This document shows positions 1 to 10,793 of a stretch of 64,000 bases of DNA, in pieces. This DNA comes from Monosiga brevicollis MX1 (lineage: Eukaryota > Opisthokonta > Choanoflagellata > Craspedida > Salpingoecidae). The stretch spans positions 389,008 to 453,007 of the forward strand of contig NW_001865043.1 in the NCBI RefSeq assembly GCF_000002865.3, read 5' to 3'. The translations under genes were made by a program, and so were the position numbers. The notes beneath the pieces are model-generated. The model was given only the letters and a program-made list of their open reading frames with translations. It searched no databases and was not told the DNA's origin. Position 1 is the first letter of the stretch; each line of letters opens with the position of its first letter.

Positions 1-168
<168 letters not shown>

Positions 169-426
169 GGAGTTTTTTCTTTGTTGATGTCAGCATTTTT
201 TTTGCGTTGATCCAGATCAAGTGTATGGCTTGTAGATGGGACGTGTGACGCAAACCACAAACTGCAAACGGCAGCGGGTGGTGTATGAGAAGGGGGCGGG
301 TCCTCGGGAAAGGTGTCGCAACACACACTTTGCGGTCTCCAGTGGCCTTTGGGGCCATCCTTTCTGGTCTCATCGACATGACGTCTGACCACATCTCAAC
401 GCGTTGCTGTTGTAGGTATAGCGGAG

Positions 427-3400
427 ATGGCGCGGCTTGTCACGGTGCTTCTTTGGGCCGCTGTGGCAGCGGTCGGGTTGGTTCACGCGCAGCAGGTACC
501 TGCGATTGACGTCGAGGATGGACATCTTGTGTTGACTGCACAGGCCGTCGAGGTGGACAATGGCAGCGTACGCTTCTCGCTGGTTGACGACCACGCGCAG
601 CTGGCGCAGGCCGTCGCCGATGTTGCAGTCCTTCAAAGCCGTCCAGACCCCGAGGTCGGCGATGCCCTCACCATGCCGCAAGTGCAAGCTGCTATCAATA
701 CCTCCCTGGAACCATACAGCACCAACGCTGCCACACAGTCGTGGGTGCAGTCCACTCTGGGTGCCTATGCCTCGACGGCCCGCCTGAACAATACCGTGGA
801 CGCAGCCCTTCAAGCGGCTCAAAGTGACACCCAGGCCTGGGTAGACAACCGGTTGCTGTCTTATGCTCAGACTACAGCCGTCGCCGCCACTATCAACGCC
901 TCCTTGCAAGACTTTTGGGCCGCTACCGAGCCTAGCGTGCAGGCTTCCATTGCCAGCAGCCTTGCCCCCTATACCCCGACGACTGAGCTGAACGACAAGC
1001 TCGCCGCAATTCACGACGACGTGGCGCCGCTAATCAACGCGACCCAGGCGGAGAATATCGCAGCTGCTGCCATTCAAGCATATGACAACGAGCCCAAACC
1101 TGTTCGCCTTCTTGCCAGCTCGGGCGCCTGCGATGCCAGCCGCGAGGGCGAACTGGGCATTTCCGGGAATGGATTGGTGAGCGTCTGCCTGAGTGAGACG
1201 TGGGAGCCCGTTAGCATGCCGGCGGATGAGTATCCCTCTTGCCGTGCCATCAAAGATGCCTTGTCCACGGCTGTGGATGGCTACTATACGGTGGTGCGCG
1301 GTGGCTCGGCACGACAAGTGTACTGTGATATGACTACCGAGGGTAAGTGGCTGTCGGCCCCTCCATTTCAGACTCTCCTTTCGCACAAACGCACACTTCA
1401 CGCGCCAATGAATTTTGCTAGGTGGTGGTTGGGAGTGGGTTGCCACCAAAGTGACACCAGCGTTTGACGCCATTGGATCCCGAAAAGGAAGCCCGCCCAG
1501 CTTGGTTGCCGACGCTGCGGGCCAGTTACCTTCGGACTTTCCTTGGACACAGGTCAGCGAAATCCAAACGCTTGGGCACTGCGCGACTGTTTGTCTTGGC
1601 TGAGGAACCTCGTTCAGCACTCACACGCATCACCACGGTGGCACATGCTGGGCATGGACATGTGATTGCGATATCAGGTTCTCTTCCGATTTCAGTCACC
1701 GGCACTGGCTAACATCTACACCGTCTACAATCGCGGCGCCAACTCTGGCTTCGACACCTTTCTACAGGGGAGCTTTCAACGCAATCGCATCGTCGACACG
1801 GGCGGCTTTTATCGCGTGGTCAACGGCACCCGCTTTCCAGCGACTGGTACCGCGGTCGTCCAACGGCTTCACTATTACACGAATAATGGCGTCTCGGAGT
1901 GGCATGGTGGCTCGAACGTTTGGCTCGACCTCTGGCGTTCATCGCCTTCTCTCACCGATAAGCAATACCTTTACAGCGATGACCCTGCAGCCGTTGGGAC
2001 CAAGTGCATTGCTGGATATTGCTACCTGAATGAACCCGTGTGGTACATGATGCGCGAAGCACCGGCCAATACCGTTCAGTCTTCTTGGCCGCGTCGCCAC
2101 TGGTCGTCTTGCGCACAGCTAAAAACGTTTGCATCCACGGCAGCACAGCATGACGGCCTGTACGCTATCGAGATCGAAGGTCACATCAAGACGGTGTATT
2201 GTGATATGACGACAGCTGGGGGCGGCTGGTACGTGCTCGTGCGCATGGCCCGTTGCTTGCTTCCGCCTGGACTGGCCTTTCGCGCCTGTCGGCTCACCCT
2301 ATCTTCCCTGGCTTTGCCTCTGATTGGCGACATTGTGGTGACATAGGACCGTCTTTGCGACCAAAGTGACACCGACGTTTGGGGCATTTAGCAACTTTTC
2401 GACTGGTCTTCATCTGTCTTCAGCGACGGCCAGTGATAGTGCGGGACACATTCCCTCGCAAGCGCAGTTCAACCAAGTCTTATTTCGCTTTGCAGACAGC
2501 AGTGACTATGTTGTTTACACGCGGACGAAGCGCGACAGCACTCTGGACACTTTCTTTCGCGGCACGACCTTGAGTCTCGCCGGCGATGATCAGGGCAGTT
2601 GGTATCGAGTGGTTGGCAATTCACGTACGCCGACAACTGGCGCCATGGCAGCCACTGGTACCCTCTCGGCGAGCAATGGCGGCTTGTCCGAGGCCGAATC
2701 TGGTGACTATCGCTGGGTCAACATGGCTGTCGTGGCGGGAAGTGGCGCACGTGCCGTGTCCGTGGACAACATTACGGCTGCCAACACCAAGTGCATCGGT
2801 GGTGAGTCACGCAGCTGGTCGCGGCTGGTGGCGTCTGGGCCTCTGCTTGGTTGCGAGCTCAATTTGTCTGACTTGTTGTAACTTTGCACGTGCATGGGTG
2901 GGCTGGCGTGTTGATGACATGGGTTGGGCTCTTGATGCGATGTAGGTGTGTGCCGCAGAGATGGCGTCATTCTTGTTGCGTATCGTGACGCGGCCAGTGC
3001 CAGCATCGGCGAGCCCGTGGACAGCATATGGCAGTCTTGCTCAGAAGTGCGCTTGGCGGAGAAGGTCGAGACCTCGGGATTGTATCCCATCAGTACCAAT
3101 GGTCGCACCATCCAGACGGCTTATTGCGACATGACGGTGCAGGGTGCGTCGGTCCTTTCCATTGCATTTTTGGTTGGCGTTAACGTTGGGGCTTGACGCT
3201 CGATGGTTCTCGAATGTAAGGGCTTCTCATACTTTGATCGTGTGCTGTGGCGATGAAATGTTTGGCATTGGTGTATCTAGGCGGTGGATGGACCTTGTTT
3301 GCCACCAAGGTCTCCACCAACTTTTTGTTCACGGTCGGGCTCAACGATCCGTCCAGTCTGAGTTCGCCGGATCGCAACATGGCCGGTTCAATCCCTGACA

Positions 3401-4582
3401 CCAGCATGTACAATGAGATTCTTTTCCGCTTTGCGGGCATCGACAACTACTACGTCGTCTATCAGCGTACCCAGTTGACGCCGTTTGATCGCTTCCTGTA
3501 CGGCGAGGACATTGGTACATCTCCAGATGTTTATGGCTTTTATCGCGTGGGCAATGGTGTGCGCTACCCATCGTCCGGCGTGACCACTTTCCCAACCATG
3601 CATCTGTATCAAACCAGCGGTATTTCTGAACAACACGATGGTGGCTCGGATCTTTGGGTCAACATGTGGAGTGGCCGCGATGCCTCAGACAACTACCTGT
3701 CATCGGACACGGCTGCGGCAGAGGGCACCAAGTGCCTGGCTGGCGTGTGCCGTCAGGATGATCCAATCATGCTGATGTTTCGCACCAACCTGGATGCTGA
3801 GCAGGTGTTGCATGCCGATCAATGGCCCATGTATCCTCGTTATTCGAGCTGCTGGGAAATTTTGCAGCAGACGGGTGCTTCCCAAGATGGCATGTACATG
3901 ATCATGCGCCAGGGTGTGGGTATGATGACCTACTGTGACATGACCACGGAGGGAGGAGGCTGGTGAGTCGTGATTGAACAGGGCTGGTGCACCCGGCACA
4001 TGGAGAAGGGAGAAAGGAGGATAGATGGCGGCTATGTTTGTGCTGACAGTGTGCTGGTGATGTTGTTGTAGGACGTTGTTTGCCACCAAGGTCTCCCCCA
4101 CTTTCAGCCCCATTATTACGGAGAAGGCACCTGCTCCACCGGTGCAGCTTGCAACAGACATGGCGGGCAACGTTCCACGCGGTACTGGCTATCGTCAAGT
4201 GCTCTTCCGCTTTGCTACGGTGACTGACGTGTACACGGTATACTCGCGCCGTGAATCTGACACGACCGGTTTTAGCGACTTTCTCATGGGTGCGGACAAA
4301 AGTGGAAGTGGCGTGAGTGTTCAGGATTTTCATACCGTGCGCTATGGCTCTCGCTACCCCCGGGAAGGGCCCGCATCGGCAGCCTCGGCACTCCCTCTCT
4401 TCTGGGGCCCCAGCGGCATCACAGAGCACTTTTCCGACGGGACTGATGCTGTGATCGGGCTCTGGGCGTCATTGGATTCTAGCAACAACTACCAGTACTC
4501 GGACAGTGCTGACGCCATTGGGCGCAAGTGTGTGGCTTCGGTTTGCCTCTTGAACGAGCCTGTTTTGTTTTTGTATCGTTAG
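427..4582 (+). CDS. Secreted protein with four fibrinogen-like modules
   Basis: Seven exons joined in phase: 427-1342, 1422-1552, 1678-2228, 2347-2801, 2946-3143, 3281-3962 and 4072-4582. They give 1147 residues. An N-terminal signal peptide (hydrophobic stretch ending VHAQ) is followed by an Ala/Thr/Asn-rich stalk of about 200 residues with a recurring pattern resembling LxxYxxTxxLN, possibly oligomerising. Four repeats follow, each starting with a Cys-containing segment, DGxY and YCDMTxxGGGW, then FATKVxPxF, a QVLFRF or EILFRF strand, a Y-x-V-Y strand and a closing GTKCxxGxC. YCDMTT-GGGW is typical of the start of fibrinogen-related and intelectin-like domains. The rest is divergent, so ligand binding (glycans are likely) is inferred. 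Each repeat has an intron at or one codon from GGGW, which points to tandem exon duplication. No transmembrane segment is seen, so it is probably extracellular. The start was chosen because the ATG opens a clear signal peptide. Confidence 0.85.
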
Positions 4583-5250
4583 CCACGGTGCTGCTCTTCG
4601 TTCTGCTCCACTTCTTGGATCAGGTTTCCCAGCATTTGTTGTGCTTCTCAATGTTATAGACGTGTGTCTCGACTAACATAATAATTTTGCGAGCATACGT
4701 TCACAACGAATGAATGACATCAACAAGATGTTTGAGAGACATATACAAGGACATGTATTGTAATTCTGATTGGGGGACCTGACCTGTTGATGTTTTCTGG
4801 GGCTACATCCGGATGTAGTACCTTGTGACTTTTCATATCTTCTTGATTTGTCGTAGTGTGGGTGGTGTGTTGTAAGGTTCTGTCTGTCCTTTGCCTCGGT
4901 ATGAGTGAGAAATGGCTTTACATGTTCAATTGCTTTTCTTCTTGAAAGCAAGAGCAGAGCGCCGCACCAACCCAACGCCCAGATCGTAGAGATGGAGCGC
5001 CCGTGGTGCATCGCCGCCGTCATGTGCTCGGGTCGGCGAGACCGAGAGCTAGAGCCAGCGTGGTAAAGTTGGGCCAGATCTAGGGCTAGAGCTACAGCTA
5101 ATTTACATGGTTACAGCAGCTCTGCCAAGGACAGCTTTCACGGGACTGGATAAACGCGTATAGTCGGTCGGTCCGCTTGAGACGCCGTGCAAAGAAACGC
5201 AAACGATATTTCTTTGTTCAATGCAAGTAAAGGTCGGGCGCCAGCACAAC
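4583..5250. other. Convergent intergenic stretch
   Basis: It separates the 3' ends of the fibrinogen-like gene (+) and the TIR/TPR gene (-). It holds short ORFs only, with no repeat or protein similarity that I can see. Confidence 0.6.
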
Positions 5251-7581
5251 TTATCGGGCTGCCTCTAACCGGCGAACAGCTGCTTGAACTTGGCGTGTAT
5301 GCGGGTGTGCCTCCCCCAGCGTTGCCAAAAAAATCTGCAACGCCTTGCCGTAGTACTCGAGCGCCTGCTCGTACTGGCCCTGGTTGTCGTAGACAAAGGC
5401 CATGTTGTTGTAGGAACTGGCCGTGCCCGGGTGTGCCTCGCCCAGCGTCGCCAATTGGGTGGTCAACGCCTTGCCATAGTACTCGAGCGCCTGCTCGTAC
5501 TGGCCCCGCTTGGAGTAGACACCGGCCATGTTGTTGTAGGTGGTGGCCGTGTCTGGGTGCGCCTCACCCAGCGCCGCCAATTGGATACTCAACGCCTTAC
5601 CGTAGTACTCGAGCGCCTGCTCGTGCTGGCCCTGGTTGTCGTAGACAAGGGCCATGTTGTTGTAGGTAGTGGCCGTGACCGGGTGCGCCTCGCCCAGCGT
5701 CGCCAAAAAGATCTGCAACGCCTTGCCGTAGTACTCGAGCGCCTGCTCGTACTGGCCCTGGTTGTCGTAGACACTGGCTATACTAGTTGTAGGTGATGGC
5801 CGTGTCCGGGTGCGCCTCCCTCAGCGTCGCCAATCGGATCTTCAACGCCTTACCGTAGTACTCGAGCGCCTGCTCGTACTGGCCCTGGTTGTCGTAGACA
5901 AGGGCCATGTTGTTGTACGTACTGGCCCGTGCGGGTGCGCCTCGCCCAGCGTTGCCAAAAAGATCTGCAACGCCTTGCCGTAGTACTCGAGCGCCTGCTC
6001 GTTCTGGCCCTGGTTGTCGTAGACACTGGCTATACTGCTAGGTGATGGCCGTGTCCGGGTGCGCCTCCCTCAGCGTCGCCAATCGAATCTTCAACGCCTT
6101 GCCGTAGTACTCGAGCGCCTGCTCGTATTGGCCCTGCTTGTCGTAGACACTGGCCATGTTGTTGTACGTACTGGCCGTGTGCGGGTGCTCCTCCCCCAGC
6201 GTTGCCAATCGGATCTTCAACGCCTTGCCGTAGTACTCGAGCGCCTGTCGTACTGGCCCTGGCTGTCATAGACAACGGCCATGTTGTTGTACGTACTGGC
6301 CGTGTCCGGGTGTGTCTCCCCAGCGTCGTCAATCGGATCTGCAACGCCTTGCCGTAGTACTTGAGCGCCTGCTCGTACTGGCCCTGGTTATCGTAGACAA
6401 GGGCCATGTTGTTGTACGTACTGGCCGTGCCCGGGTGCACCTCGCCAACCGTCGCCAACCTGATCTTCAACGCCTTGCCGTAGTACTCGAGTGCCTGCTC
6501 GCACTGGCCCTGGTTGTCGTAGACAAGGGCCATGTTGTTAAAAGTGGTGGCCGTGTCTGGGTGCGCCTCACCCAGTGTCGCCGATTGGATCTTTAACGCC
6601 TTGCCGTAGTACTCGAGTGCCTGCTCGTACTCGCCAAAGTCCCTCAAAACCCTTCCAACCTGCATGCAAAAGTCTGCAAACCCCGCCTCCTCGCCGTCCT
6701 CCACCTCTCGCGCTCTGGCCGCCACAAGCGCCTGCTCCAGGCACCACGCCCGCAGCTGAGCCTTGATTTGGGCGTTCAGCTCCGAAAAGCCCACCGTCGC
6801 CTCCACCGTCTTGAAGATCATGGCCCGATCGCTGGCCTTGAACGCCTCGGCCTTTTGCGCCTGCACCCGCACCAGCATGTCCATCACCTCGTCGCCGTCC
6901 TGTGCCAAAGCGCCCACAAACCCGTCGACCTCGGCCTCGGGCAGCCGAATGTCCAGCTGCACCTGCCCGTTCAAGGCGTTCATCATCTCAAACAGGCACC
7001 AGGCCCGCGTCATCGGCACGGGGTCACGCCAAGGGGTCATGACCAGTAACACCCGGCCAATCTGCTTGATGTTCTCCTGAAACGTCTTGCACCACCTGCC
7101 ACACCCAACGCCCCGTCAGTAATCACGGCCAGCCCGCAAACAGACAAGCATCGAGAGACGTACCACTCGTAGGGGAGGTCGGCAGCAACGTGTTGGTTGT
7201 TGGGCACGAGGTCGAGCCAGTAGTAGGCGCCCGGTGCCTCCGTGCGCTCGTGGTACAGCACCGTGGCCAGGGTCGTGGCAAAGCTGTACTTCCAGGCATG
7301 AGAGACGAACACGGTGGCTGCCGCCAGGTGGGGCCGCTGTGCAGGGTCTTCGAGAAGCAGGTCGACCCAGGCGCAGGCACGGGCCTTGGTGAGCGGCATG
7401 ACGTAGCGAGAGCAAATGTCCGAGGTGGTGAGCTCGTCAAACTCGCCATCAAACTGCTGGCGGAGTTGGGTCTCGAGTCCTCGGAGAAAGGCAGCGCTCA
7501 CCCCAAGCAGGGCGCGCTCCGAGCCTGGGATGGGGATAGGGGTTTAACGGCCATCAGTTGGTGGGGGGGCAGGGGCGGGTG

Positions 7582-7625
<44 letters not shown>

Positions 7626-7631
7626 CAGAGA

Positions 7632-7665
<34 letters not shown>

Positions 7666-7735
7666 CAGAGACAGAGATAGAGACGGGGCCCACCTTGGGC
7701 GGATCGCCTCTTGTCCGGCTCTGATAGCAGCCCAT
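5251..7735 (-). CDS. TIR-like/TPR repeat protein, repeat array frame-disrupted
   Basis: A candidate first exon (7694-7735) encodes a start beginning MGCYQSR, which would suit N-myristoylation. It joins in phase to 7164-7516 across an intron holding the GA microsatellite. A 68-base intron (7096-7163) then restores the frame. Residues about 15-150 form a TIR-like domain with FVSHAW near its start, YYWLD in the middle and TPW[14 protein letters not shown] near its end. This pattern is shared by TIR-like domains of many protist and algal TPR proteins. From about 6640 down to 5280 run some ten or eleven tandem 42-residue kinesin-light-chain-type TPRs ([25 protein letters not shown]). The C-terminus, ending RRLEAAR, is intact. 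Between about 5770 and 6330 several one-base length differences break the frame, relative to sister repeats at about 5775, 5925, 6030, 6246 and 6315. This could be pseudogenisation, repeat misassembly or unusual splicing. TIR-like domains can bind partners or cleave NAD; the activity here is unknown. Confidence 0.68.
7575..7682. repeat. (GA)n microsatellite in intron 1 of the TIR/TPR gene
   Basis: About 110 bases of GA with scattered GACA interruptions. It is read as intronic because the flanking exons join in phase without it. Confidence 0.9.
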
Positions 7736-8122
7736 GACGGAAGAGACCACAAAGTGGGCGTGTCCCACGGCGAAAAACACGGCCGACACTTGTAAGCGAG
7801 CAAGCACAGTCAGCGCCAGTCTGAATGTCACAAGGCATGACGCATGACGTCAAAGGGTATAGTGCAAGATTGTTTTTCTGACGAAAGCACAACCATGTAC
7901 GACGACTGCCATAAAAGTCTGACATTATCATTTCGTTAAAAAAATACATCCTGTAAAATTAAAAAATGAAATTAAGGAGAGCGATCAAGAGATCTCATTT
8001 TTTTTTTTTTGTTGTGAGCACGTGAAAAGTTGGAAATCGAGGGGCGGGGCAGAGGAGCTTGATAAGGGCAACGATTGCAGCGAAAGCACGGGCAGCCGTG
8101 TGTCGAATCAGTTTGTGGCCCA

Positions 8123-9833
8123 ATGGAAAGGACTGAAGCCGGTAGTGTCTCAGAGGCACTCATCATGTCCGGATCTCGACATTCAGAAAGCCATGCCGCC
8201 ATGTTTCGGCGCGCCCCCGTGGTCATTCTTGTCCTGACTTTGGTCGTTGGGGTGACGCTGGTGCTGGACTTTTCAATCTCACGTGGTCTCAAGCATGACA
8301 CTGGTGGCCTGGTGTACGTTCCTGTGTGTGTGAATTGACTGAAATGCACGAGCACGGGCACGGGCACGGGCACGGGCATGCGTACTTGCAGCGTCCACTG
8401 TCAGCCTCGATCTTTTGCTCACCGACCTGCTGTTCACAGCTGGCCGTACATCTCTGACACGGGCCGGGACAATCCCGAACACATCATCTTTGCAATCGGT
8501 ACGGCGCGGCAGGACTTCATCTTTAATCTAGCCGAATCTTGTGGATCCTAGTGTTGCTCATACGCGGGTGCACGCGTTTAGGCATGACGATTGCGGCGCT
8601 GCTTTACATGTACATTATGGTGGCCATCCGTGCGCTCTTGCTCAGCAACAAAGAAATGGCCGAGTCATCATGGCGATGGTACGTGCTTTAGCTGCGAGTC
8701 ATTCCGTGAAAACCTAGACCGCGCATTTTCCGCGATTGCCTGCAGAGGATGCCGCCTGGCAATTTCCTGTTGAACCGCTTCATACAGGCTGACATGTGCT
8801 TCTCTCGTCATCCCAATCATTCTGCAACAGGCGCACAGCCGTGGTCATGGGCATGCAGCTGTTGGCTGGCGCGTGCCTGGCAACGTTAGCCATCTTCGAC
8901 ACGCGCGACTTTCCGACCACACATCTCATCTCGTATGTGTTTTCCCGTGTGGCGAGTTTGTTCTTAAATTTCCTCCCGACTTGTGCCAGCTGCATGATTC
9001 GTCGTCGCGTCGCAATGGGGCACGTTCAAACCGCAAGTGGGTTGGCATGTCACACACTCAATCGCATGTCATTGTAGAGCCATCCTATTTTTCGTTTTTG
9101 CTATCATTGGGCACACAATCTTGCTCTTTGCGTTCCGGCGGTTTGCTGCCCTCGGTAAGCAGGGGTGCAAGGCGGACGGCTGGAATCTATGAATGGACTA
9201 CGGCACGCCTGGCCCAGAGAGCAAAAACGAAGCCATTCTTGCGATGCCAGGTGTTGTTCATGCTGACACGAGCGTCTCTCGATGGGTGTTGAACTGGGTG
9301 CAGAGGGAGGCTATACGGCCTCATTGCGCCTCAAGATGGTGATGTGCGCCGTCATCTGGATCCTCTTCATTATTTACATTCCCATCGGGCTCCCGCTGGC
9401 CAAATCGGAATACGTCGAGGTGGGATCGCACCAAATGTTTGCGTCTTGTTCTGGCAGCAAGGGCCCACCTCAAGCAATTCAAGCCAGCAGCCCGGCCAGC
9501 ATCATCCACGTCGAGACATCTCATGGGCATGGCGCATGCGTCGAACACTAGGAAACCAAGCTGTATGATTACTCCATGGACAAGGGCACAAACCTGATGC
9601 GCAGCATTTCCCAGGTCAGTATCAAACCAACTTGGCGATGTTCAGATGGGGCGCAAATGGCACCCTTTCCTCACATCCGCTTCTCCTGTCGGACGCTTGT
9701 CTGCATGATCTGGGGTCTGGACGGTATCCGGCGACATTTGAGAAAGTTCTTTACCGTGGTATCGCTGATTGTGTACCTTGACACGTGGATCGGGGACTTT
9801 CGCCGCGCCGCAGTCGATCCCGTGGCAGCGTGA
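8123..9833 (+). CDS. DRAM/Frag1/Sfk1-family multi-pass membrane protein
   Basis: Exons approximately 8123-8313, 8440-8498, 8582-8678, 8831-8932, 9078-9154, 9304-9419, 9552-9614 and 9747-9833 join in phase. The motif WPYISDTGRDNPEHIIF after the first membrane helix is the hallmark of the Frag1/DRAM/Sfk1 family (PGAP2, DRAM1/2, TMEM150). Further hydrophobic helices follow: AALLYMYIMVAIRALLL, GMQLLAGACLATLAIF, ILFFVFAIIGHTILLFAF, VIWILFIIYIPIGLPL and VVSLIVYLDTWIGDF. That gives six membrane spans, the family norm. In animals DRAM proteins act in lysosomes and autophagy, TMEM150/Sfk1 at the plasma membrane and PGAP2 in GPI-anchor remodelling; I cannot assign the subfamily. In-frame ATGs lie at 8123, 8165 and 8198, so the exact start is uncertain. 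The donor at 9420 could instead be at 9414. It is divergent from the TIR/TPR gene about 390 bases away. Confidence 0.82.
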
Positions 9834-10098
9834 TGGAGATCAAAGCTTGCCAAAGCGTGACAAGCTTGGCTGGAGGAAAGATAACATCTCAAAACGAATA
9901 ACATCATCGCGTTGGCAGTTTGAGTCGTTGGCCAACTATTCCATGTGCACGAGTTGAACACATTCATCCTCCCCTGCTTCACACCCCAACGGCTGAACGG
10001 CTGATCAGTCCACAAACCTCTCACTCCTTTCGGTGCCAGATAGCTAGCCATTGCCGTTGCTGTTGGATCAGTTTTGCTATGATGAGTTGCAAATCTTG

Positions 10099-10133
<35 letters not shown>

Positions 10134-10793
10134 CGTAAAGTTTTCCAAAAAAAAAGGAGGAGTTCGAAAACAAAGGATCAAAGGAGTGATTCAAGGTTGG
10201 CAGCAAAGAGTTTGCGGTTGGCAATGGCAGAGCAGGCGACAGATGGCCGTGGAAAAACCATGCTTGCTCGTCTGAACAATTCAAGTTGGCTGTACTGCCG
10301 AGCACTGCTCCATTCCCTTGCCTCTGCTTCTGCATGGATCCCCGCTGCCCTTGAACGTCCCCTCCCTAAAGTCCTTTTCGAGATGTCTCTCATGTTTTCT
10401 TTCCTTCCTTTTGTTGTTGTTACTTTATTGAAGACTATACAGATGTATTTGAAGAACAGGTAAGCCTGGTAAGGTAGAATAAAAAGGCACGTGAGAGGAG
10501 TTATTGTATAAAATATCAAGGTTTGTGCAGATATAACACGGCTGCTTGTTGTTGTTGTTGGATCGTGCGCATTTTCTTGTTTCAGGTCACTGGGATTTGG
10601 GCTTGGGCGCGAGATGGTGGCAGGCTGCTCAAATCCGGGGATCCGTGCCCCCTCTCCCACCCGCCTCCCCCTCCCGCCTCGATGCGGGTTTCATCTGTGT
10701 CGGGTTGCAATTCTTGCTCATCTCTGTCCCTATGTAAATGCCTGTGTTTGAATTTCGGCGCGTGTTTTGCTGCTGGTTAGAGAAACGACGATC
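9834..10793. other. Intergenic stretch with (TG)n repeat
   Basis: It contains a TG run at about 10099-10132. An AATAAA on the + strand near 10480 could serve as a poly(A) signal. No protein similarity is seen in any frame. Confidence 0.6.

Noticed and set aside
5284-6596. Long + strand frames rich in [20 protein letters not shown]
   Set aside because: These are antisense shadows of the minus-strand TPR repeats; the opposite frame carries the conserved TPR pattern.
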